From Clonostachys chloroleuca (Eukaryota; Ascomycota; Sordariomycetes; Hypocreales; Bionectriaceae): a stretch of DNA of 64,000 nt. Shown here piece after piece: positions 56,115 through 64,000 of the stretch. The notes under the pieces were generated by a model, which saw only the letters and a program-made list of their open reading frames with translations, made no database searches and was not told the origin of the DNA. Made by a program: the position numbers and the translations under genes. The stretch spans positions 10,726,001 through 10,790,000 of the forward strand of contig JBANAY010000004.1 of assembly GCA_037952775.1 (NCBI GenBank), written 5' to 3'. The number at the start of each line of letters is the position of its first letter. Position 1 is the first letter of the stretch.

Positions 56115-57837
56115 CTAGGCAAAGAGCTTATCTAGGGCCACTCTGAAGGTTCGCTCAACGGCCTGTCGTTGAAAGCCACCCTTGGCTGTCCTGGGGAGAG
56201 TTCCCTTTGGAACAACCAGAATGTGCTTTGCATTCTCGATTCTCTCATAATCATACCTCCTTTCATGGAAGGGAGTGATGCGGCGTAAAATTTCTTCATT
56301 CAGGGACACATCCGAAGTCGCATCCGTCAGCGGCTCAACAATCAGGACAGGAGATGGTCTTCCTGTACCAACACACACCACCACGCTGACTAGATCTGCT
56401 CCACACAGGCCCATGACATTATCCTCAATAGACTTTGTATCACAGCGGCCAGGAAGCATCATTTTGATCCAGTCATCGTTACGGCCCTTGTAGACGTAGT
56501 GACCTGGGGCCGGCTCCACGAACAGATCTCCAGTGTGAAAATCCCCTGTCGTCGGATTCCGAAGAGAGACATGTGGGCAATCACGCGACTCGGGAGGTAT
56601 TATTAACTCCAATAATCTCTTCCCGGGTGAATCGTCTTGTGCTGGGTCATCTTCAATGACAAACCTATACTTGGTCCCCGGGTAGGGTCGCAGATAAGCA
56701 GGATTCGCATCATCGCCCTGGGCTGTTGACAGCATTATTCCAACCTCGGTGCTTGCATAGACATCGATCAAGTTAACACGCTGCTCCCGCGCCCATGCCT
56801 CCTCTCTTGGATCCAACGGAGCCCCACCACTGAATACTATGGAGAGGCTCTGCAAGAGCGAGAGAGTGGCGGGATCAGTACGGGATTTTCGGACCATGCC
56901 TGTGACGAAGCTAGCAAACATGAAAAGACGAGTGAGCCCATGTTCATTCACCAGTCTCGTTATCTCTTCTTGGGTAGGAGGAATGGCTTGGCTTATGACG
57001 ATGCAATGGCCGAGACGCTGACTGCCCATCGCGCACAGAGTTCCGGACAGATGGCAAAAGCTCCCGCTATTGCGATACCGTTAGTTAACAGAAGGAGGAC
57101 GGCAGTGGTAAGAAGTTATTGTCTGGAACTTACTTGATGGCTAAGACTTGTTGCTTCTCCGAGTTGGGATCATCTTTCAGGCCACTGTCGAGCTTTTCAA
57201 GACCAAAGTCCAGCCACCTTGCGGTCACTGGAACCAGCTTGGGGATTCCTGATGTCGATCCCGTGGAATGATAGTTGAAGATAATGTCATCATCTTGTGT
57301 TGGGATCCACAACTCAGGGAGCGGCAGGTCGTCGACTTGGACGGAGAGAATATCAACCGCGGGCAGGCAGATGGCATCCATATCGAGGTTTGGAAAGACT
57401 GAGTTCTCGTAGATTATAGCCTTGGCACCCGCTTTTTGGACCAGGTCCGAGACGAGGCTGATACTTGTAAGATGGAGAGAGATTGCAACAGGAACATATC
57501 CGGCCCTCGTAATACCCCATATGTGCAGGAAATCAATATATGACAGACCCTTGATCCTGTTCTTCCGATTAGCTTGACCGGATATACTAGGACCTATGAG
57601 TGAATCCTACCAAATAGCAACGGTGTCACGCTCCTTGAGTCCGTGGTTCGAGAACTCATTGCTCCAGTACCGAGCGGCCCTCTCGATATTTTCCAGGTGC
57701 TGGGCGTAGGTGATGGTCTCCCAGCCCTCAAATACACCCTGGCTAGACCACTTGGGGTTTTTGACTGCTGGCAGAGATGGAGTTCGGGCAACTGTTTTCA
57801 CCAGGGCAGTGAGGTGTGTCTTGAGTTCAGGGGCCAT
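56115..57837 (-). CDS. Stand-alone adenylate-forming enzyme (NRPS-like A domain)
   Basis: Three exons, 57837-57611, 57556-57134 and 57060-56115, give 531 aa. Introns are 54 and 73 nt, the second with a CTAAC branch. The phosphate-binding A3 motif is HSTGSTSGIPKLVP; A5-like is NLIDVYASTEVGIML; A7-like TGDLFV and the hinge/A8 region YKGRNDDWIKMMLPGR follow; the late region (GTLPRTAKGGFQRQAV) holds the catalytic-loop lysine area. It activates a carboxylic acid with ATP. The N-terminal segment (EGWETITYAQHLENIERAAR) is typical of fungal adenylate-forming reductases and NRPS-like enzymes, but no carrier or reductase domain follows, and the protein ends at the A domain. The substrate is unknown. 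Confidence 0.88.
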
Positions 57838-59400
57838 GGTGGTTCTGCGCGGGTGCGATTCGAAGGATAGCTCGACGTCTTTTGAGAGGAACAAAGCTGA
57901 AAAGGCACTTCTTAATGTCGAAGGATGGAAATGCAATTGTTGAACGGGAATTACTCACACCTTATATAGCTTTCAAGGGCCTTTTTACCCCCGTAATAAG
58001 TTCCATCAGGGACCCAAGGTTTCAACCAGCAAGGCGTGCGCATCCAATCTTTAGCCCAGGTGAAGCCGAATTTTGCCCAATGCTAAGCAATAAGCACTCG
58101 GTAGAGAGCGAAGCTGAGACATCAGGCGATTGGCAACCCGCTTTTGGCGTTTGGATGAGTACGCGAGGAGAAGTCGCGTTGCCATAGTGGGGCAAAAGAT
58201 GATGTCGCCGGAGGCATCGCCGTGGACTCGTCTGCGTGATGATCAGCTGGGCAGAGGCGTGTGCTGGTTTGGAGAAGAATCGAGGCAGTCCAAGAAGTTG
58301 GTTGAAAGTTGAACAGGTTCAATGCTGAGAGGAGAGTCTGCAAGGGGTCCAGGGGTGGACCTGCCTCGTTCTACATACTACCTACTTAGGCAGGTGGGTC
58401 GCCATTGCCCATGGCAAATAGCTCGCGACAACAGACCAGCTGCGATTGAATCATGGCTTCTCTGACAACAATGACCAAGTCTCACGGCAGCACGGCTAGT
58501 CGAATTGATGGCATAATTCCTGGACTTGGAGCGAATGCCCGAAGGTTCAGTGCATTTTGGGCAAAATACATGGCTGCATCGTCCAGCGCAAAGAGGCAGG
58601 ATTGAAAAGCATTGCTCGGACCATATATATTCCTCGTGTGCCCCGTATCTCTGCTTACTTTACTATTCTACGCAACCTTGCGGAGAGATTGTGCGTTTCC
58701 TGAGAGGTTGTAGACGGGGACGCAGCTATTACCCTCCAGCGTAGCTCGGGTGCTGAGGTTGCTACAACGCTATGTAGATCAGGTAGGTAGATACGTGTAT
58801 CTGCCACAGTCGATAGCTGCCCGTGCAGCGCCCTATCGGCATCTTCCAGTGCATTTTTGGCAACGTCAGCCGTTGAAAGAGAGCCACTCTGAACAGGCCA
58901 ACCACCAGACAAACCTCGTTCAATCCTCCATGTGTACGAAACGCTCACTCTCTTTGATAGGCACAAAGGCAGCCTTTGCATGCCTCTGTCTTGGGTTGCT
59001 AATGAATATCCTACTCCCCAGCTCCAAAGGCCGAAATATGCATGGTGTGAGTTTTCTCACTCGCATTTCCTCCTCAGTACCCTTTGGAAATGCCAGTCCG
59101 ATGCCATACTTCCAGCACTGTCTATGGATGCCCAACCTAGAAGCTGACCATCTAATGCTCTCAGAATCTGCCTAGCGCTGCTTACTCTGGCATACGTGAG
59201 CCAAGCCGAGAGGTTATGTACCTTATTCACGTCAATCCCTCCTAACGAGCACATCATGATACGACCTTCACAATTCGGTCTTGAAGGCGAGAAAACATCA
59301 CTTCCAACACTTCGCCGTACCACAATAGATCTATCATATCCGCAGACGATACTTAGAGCGATACTCTTGTTCTCGGACGAAAGGACGTAATTGACTTCAA
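57838..59400. other. Promoter and intergenic, no gene seen
   Basis: Many short overlapping frames on both strands with no conserved content. Confidence 0.4.
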
Positions 59401-61317
59401 CGAACAGACCATTGTCTGTGTCGGACGTGGCCGAGGCTTTGCTCCCAGACTGGCTAGATCAGATCCTGCGGTACGGTCCCCAACTGCTAGCAAATATTGA
59501 AGAGGAGTACCTGCAGCCGAAGAGAGAACTATCCAGTGCATCAATATCTACCCTCTGGGCAACCTCCAACTTGACCTGTCGAGTGTTCCCAAAGCGGATT
59601 GCGTTGTTGACACGCTGGATGAGATAGACGAGGACAACGATGGCGACCCTCGAGCATGAAACTTTTCACGATCGGTCGTCCTGTCAGTAGATTAGAGCGG
59701 CCGTTACGTCAGACGTCGATAGTTCGTATAAGGCTGGAGGAAACATTCGTGGATATAGACATTGCGACATATGTCGCTCATCGTCTGCATAGTTCAGCAG
59801 CCCAGATTTCAGAGAGTGACCAGGAGATCTTTAGGCAAGCAGTCCCAGAAAAGGCGAATGGGCTCTTCATTTACGCTAAGCCAGCCATGGATCCTTTTCG
59901 CAAAGAAGATGCTGATGTCAACTGAGCCTTGACCATGCTGCCGGCGTAACTGAAACTCATGTAAACCGATCTCGTCCGGGAACACGCCATGAGATCCGGG
60001 CTACCTCATTATGTACAAGTTTCGATCCTGCCTTGCGTGACACATGCCACCCCTGCGGCTACTGAAAGTCGCCGAGATGATCAACGTGACCAGGATATAT
60101 CTCTCAAAGAAGATCTCGGGAGAGACCTCAAAGCAATCAACAAGCCTGTTCGAGACGCATGCGGGCCCCTTCTAGAGAGTACTACAGATGAGAAATTATG
60201 TGTTATTCATCATTCTTTGAGCGAGTTCTCGACTGGATTTACTCGAGCAAGGGAGGAGAACGAGGCGGCATTTCCCATTTCTGATCCCAGTTCAACCAAC
60301 GTCCGCGTTGCTGAGGCTTGCATCTAATATCCTACGGTCTGAATGTCGGAAGTCCTTGTTGGTAATCAATTGCAGTGCGAGATCTCCCGATCTCATACCT
60401 TTAGCATCCAAGGGCAAGAGACCACTCCTAGCGAGTAGTTAAATACGGTCAGAATTCCCTTTCTTGCAACATTCGCTAGAAAACTAGCACAAACATACCC
60501 AACGAGGGGACATCAATGTGGAGTTGCCGGAAACTCTATCTCCGGGGCTCGATAAACTTATCACTAAGAAAGCACTAGCCAGATCAGAGAGGTTGAATAA
60601 CAAATATACCGAGCAGGAATCGTTGGCATGTAGGTAACTGGACTTGGTTCAATCCAATGCCTAACAAGGCTCACAAATACGAGGCATATGGAGTTTGACG
60701 CGTTCGGCGATGACGACAACCCGTGAAGCAACTGCTCGCTTTCAGCGCGAGGGCCGAGTTTAATATATGGCCCAACGGTCACACACCTCTCCACAGAGCC
60801 GCGCTGTTCAACCATGGGGGAATGGTCGAACTTCTACTACAGGCTGGTGCTAACTCCCTAGCTCTCAAAACAAGAGAATACCATGGCTGAGTCTCATAAG
60901 TTACACTCAAAGACATTCCGTCCGCTGACTGGGAGATTTGACCCCAAATCCATCAAGAGAGCGGTGACACTCCTGCGTGAATGCGGAATGAATGCCAATT
61001 GTATTGACGAAAAAGGAAAGACACCCTTGCTATATACCACGCAATATCGGCCTGCCATGGTCGAATACCTGCTAGACGCAAGTGCCGATGCAGACTTCAG
61101 AGACAGGTACGAAAACAATGCCTTCCATTGGTGCAAGGATGTTTGCGTCATGCAGCTTCTCGCAAAAGAAGTAAAACCGAATATCAACCAAAAATCATCT
61201 ACCCGGAGATTGAGATCATTTCATTCAGCCATGGCCAATGGAATGCGCCCGATCTCATCAAGATGTTTGTTTCCCTCGGCTCTTGATGTGACGAGCGTAG
61301 GCTGGGTCGACTCCTAG
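59401..61317 (+). pseudogene. Decayed NACHT/ankyrin-repeat (NLR-like) gene
   Basis: Recognisable blocks occur in the right order but in shifting frames: a Walker-B-like VVDTLDEIDED at about 59607-59640; KLFTIGRPVSRLERPLRQTS and DIDIATYVAHRLHS (59656-59800); GLFIYAKPAMDPF; DACGPLLESTTDEKLCVIHH (about 60150-60215); an ankyrin repeat GHTPLHRAALFNHGGMVELL (about 60775-60835); and a further one around 61005-61085 (DEKGKTPLLYTTQYRPAMVE). Stops interrupt between blocks (for example near 59922 and 60325) and no P-loop was seen. In fungi such proteins are candidate innate-immunity/heterokaryon sensors; this copy is dead. Confidence 0.65.
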
Positions 61318-63392
61318 ATGGGTTAACAAAAATTTCAACAAATAAGCACACAACACATTAGACCTCATCAGGGCGCTCGTTGTGGCAAGCAAGGGCGAAA
61401 TCTCTATTTTGTCTACAAACACAACGACTACTGGACAATTCTAAAATGGCAAATAAAACATAGACAAAGATATGATCAATAACCTGAGGAGTATTGGCGT
61501 TGACCCTACATTTCAAGACAACGACAGTATTTTCGCTCTTCCATCGGACACAAGACATGCCTGACAGCTATGGCCGCATATGTTCTGTGTAAGTTAATTG
61601 CGGTGTCGGACTTACGCCAAATATCAAGCCACAAGTGGTAGGTATAGAGCGAGCGCCTTTGATCTACCTTATGTATGTAGCTCCAGACCCAACTCTGAGC
61701 AAGCACATACGTTTGCTAGCTTTTTTTTTCGGCTAACTCACCATGTCAAAAACCTTCCCGCAGGCAAGGCAGCTTGATAATTCGCTGCTGCTACGACAAT
61801 GACGAGGATCGCACTCTCCCCAGTCGAGCTGAAGAATAGGCCTGAAAGTCCGCAGTGATTCGGCGTTGGAGAGCCATGTGTAGGCACAGAGCTCACCATC
61901 AGTTATGCTCTATTTGCACAAACAATGAACTCTGCATTAACCTCACTCGACTACGAATTATGCATGGAAGCATACATAACATTCGATCCATCCACAGTTA
62001 CTATTACATCAGACACACAGGAAGTGAGACATGGTGCCATCTTGGTTGACTACTAGCCTGGCATAGATCAGCGTTGGAGGCTATCGAAGCCCAGGCCGGT
62101 CCCCATTCCCCTTCAAGCGACAACAAGTAACCCGACAGATTAAATTATAGTGTTCCATTGTCATGCAAGCTACTAGGGACACGGCCTGCAGTTTGGATGG
62201 CAACAAATCATAGACTATCATCGAGGAAGAACACGAGATAAGACTGGTGGGGACTAGAGGCGGTCAAGGAGAGGGAGAGCGAACGAGAGCAGAGGACATG
62301 GGGAGATCGGCATCAAGGTCCTGGGCACCGTTGCAGCACACAAATGTGCAGCACAAAGGTGCAGCCGGTGAACGTTCAGCAGTTACTTGAAGCTACAACC
62401 AGGGAGTGTGTCTTGGCCCGCATACAAGCGTTACATATATTATTGAACTTTAAACTGGCCGTGTTTCGGCTGCAACACGGCACAGTCTTGCATCAGGTGA
62501 CCCTGGAATTGCTTTTCCCATCACCCACCCTTACACGGGTACCGATCCCGCACGTTGAGTGGTGGATATCCAGTAGCAGGACTATCACGGCTGCGCCAGA
62601 ATGAAAAAGATTAGCCCGGGATGCCCCCCAGGAGCGTCAGGCCGCATTGTGGCTGTCAATGCACAGCTGCATATAAGCACTAGGCCAGCCGAAAGGGCAC
62701 GCCGCAGGGATCGGCTGGGTCGTTTACATTGTCTGCTGGACTATGCACATCTCAACAATAGCGGCAAGGGTGGCTGCTCACTTTGTCTTGCATTTTGCAA
62801 CTTCGCCTGGCAGTAGCGTAGGATGGGCACAGCGCACAATACACCGAGCTGATAAGAGAAGCGAGGGAAACGGATCTATCACATATGCCAATCCAATCAC
62901 TTCTATCCTCGTCCAGCCATCTTTTTCAGCTACACTTGAACTGAAACATACACAGGCCACATTTGCGCGAGTAGATGGGCAGCCAGTTCGGGGTCGAGGA
63001 TCAAAAGCCAAGAGTAATATAATCATGTAATACGACTTTTTGTTTCGGTGAATAGATAAGACAATCTGTGCGGTTGCTTCTATCGCGTACCATTGGTAGC
63101 TCTTCCAAATTGTTATCTCTGAGACCATAAGGCAACCAAAACAAGTCTCAGGAGCATACGAATCCCAGAAAGGGTCCCACAGACTAAGATCTGATCCGGA
63201 ATCACAAAGGGTTTTCTCTTCTTTCGTCATTGTAGCATTTACCTTCTCATCCAAGCACTTCTCCACCCATCCAAGTTTCACAGCAGGCCTAGTTTTATTA
63301 TGTGGACTTGCTTGCACAATTTTCCATCATGGGTCCAATCCATTTGTGCAACATGTGTGTGGAAGGACCCGGCCAGAGTAATCGCTGGTCCC
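61318..63392. other. Gene-poor stretch
   Basis: About 2 kb without a supported gene. A minus-strand frame at 62778-63317 (179 aa) has no recognisable domain, and no splice partners were found. A poly-T run lies at about 61721-61730. Confidence 0.4.
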
Positions 63393-63963
63393 TCAAGGCT
63401 TCTGGAAGTCAATAAGCCCCTGTAGTTGGCTAGTCCCCAGGTCCATTTCCGCCTTGAGTTTGTTCATGTAGACTGATACCAAAGTGAGACCTGTATGGTA
63501 AGCAGGCGAGTTGTTGGCGCGTAACCTGAGTCTGAACGCCACATTCCTGAACGTGAATGCGTAGTCATAGAATGAACCATCTTGTGTCCAACGCCTCGCA
63601 AATGCAGCTGAATCTGCGTCAAAGTAAGCAATTCCACGATCTTTAGATGAACTCATCATTACCTTACACCTCATATCTCGCCTCAAATTCTTAGCAAAGT
63701 AAAGTTGAACGATGGGATGCTCGTGTCGTTGTACCGCCGATATCGGCACGTAGTAAAATGTGAAGGGGGACTTTGGCCCAGCTTAGGTTGACATGCTGTG
63801 TGTTTGTCGATGTCTTTGAGCGTAACAGCTGATAACAACTACTGTCTACTTCCAGAAGGAAGCTCAGACGTAGTTGCGGACACAGCTCTAATACAAGACT
63901 AAACGGCGCCACTGAGTTTAGAAGGCTTTCCAATTTTGTCTCGGGGAATATGGAGAGACTTAT
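63393..63963 (-). CDS. Unknown protein, 3' exons (runs off right edge)
   Basis: Two likely exons, 63963-63850 and 63770-63393, are joined in phase 0 across a 79-nt intron (GTAGAC...CCAAAG). The upstream exon begins after a CTCGTAG acceptor, so the start lies outside the window. Visible protein: PETKLESLLNSVAPFSLVLE, SPFTFYYVPISAVQRHEHPI, VQLYFAKNLRRDMRCK, and a C-terminal part with GSFYDYAFTFRNVAFRLRLR ending DFQKP. It may be a fragment of an enzyme with a small-molecule-binding fold. I do not recognise it. Confidence 0.35.
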
Positions 63964-64000
63964 CTACGAGCCTAGATCTTATTTCTTTGGCTTCGTACTA

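Noticed and set aside
62778..63317. 179-aa minus-strand gene
   Set aside because: No recognisable domain, no splice partners, and unremarkable composition; the evidence is too weak for a gene call.

Overview
This window is nuclear DNA from a filamentous ascomycete, most likely an Eurotiales mould of the Aspergillus/Penicillium type. That placement is inferred from gene families and gene structure, not from a search. Genes are split by short 50-90 nt introns with GTRNGY donors and CTAAC-type branch points, and the families are typically fungal: GH6 cellulase, DMATS prenyltransferase, rhodopsin-like membrane proteins, F-box proteins, NACHT/ankyrin and NRPS-like adenylating enzyme. Exon structures were worked out by hand from frame, phase and splice signals.

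Layout. 0-1.6 kb: 3' part of a trypsin/V8-like peptidase fused to a glycine-rich hydrophobic segment. 2-6.4 kb: gene graveyard with duplicated relics, a Thr-rich low-complexity tract and a broken HNH/His-Me endonuclease gene. 6.5-7.8 kb: secreted GH6 cellobiohydrolase (-). 9.1 kb: small unknown gene (-). 10.8-19.9 kb: Baeyer-Villiger monooxygenase (-), rhodopsin-like membrane protein (-), nitrilase (+) and DMATS-type prenyltransferase (+), a possible small metabolite locus without a visible backbone synthase. 21.5-24.7 kb: TA-rich island, GST pseudogene, unknown fragments and an integral membrane protein. 28.4-35.3 kb: two tandem paralogues of an unknown five-exon family, a DUF7079-like gene, and a 668-aa protein with four exact 75-residue PAN-like repeats followed by a glycine-zipper membrane segment that recalls bacterial effector proteins. 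35.9-41.1 kb: TA-rich decayed islands around an MFS transporter and an 11-mer-repeat relic. 42.8-46.9 kb: second rhodopsin-like protein and a type II membrane glycosyltransferase with a one-base frame break. 47.4-55.7 kb: proline/tyrosine-rich small gene, two F-box genes and a 129-bp-arm inverted repeat. 56.1-57.8 kb: stand-alone adenylating enzyme. 59.4-61.3 kb: decayed NACHT/ankyrin gene. Right edge: 3' exons of an unknown gene.

How the genes may work together. The monooxygenase, nitrilase and prenyltransferase could act on one small aromatic or nitrile-derived metabolite. The 31.8-35.3 kb pair looks like a possible transferred effector plus partner module. The high content of broken genes, TA-rich islands and lineage-specific families suggests a fast-evolving accessory, possibly subtelomeric, region. 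No tRNA, rRNA, CRISPR array or intact transposon was found.
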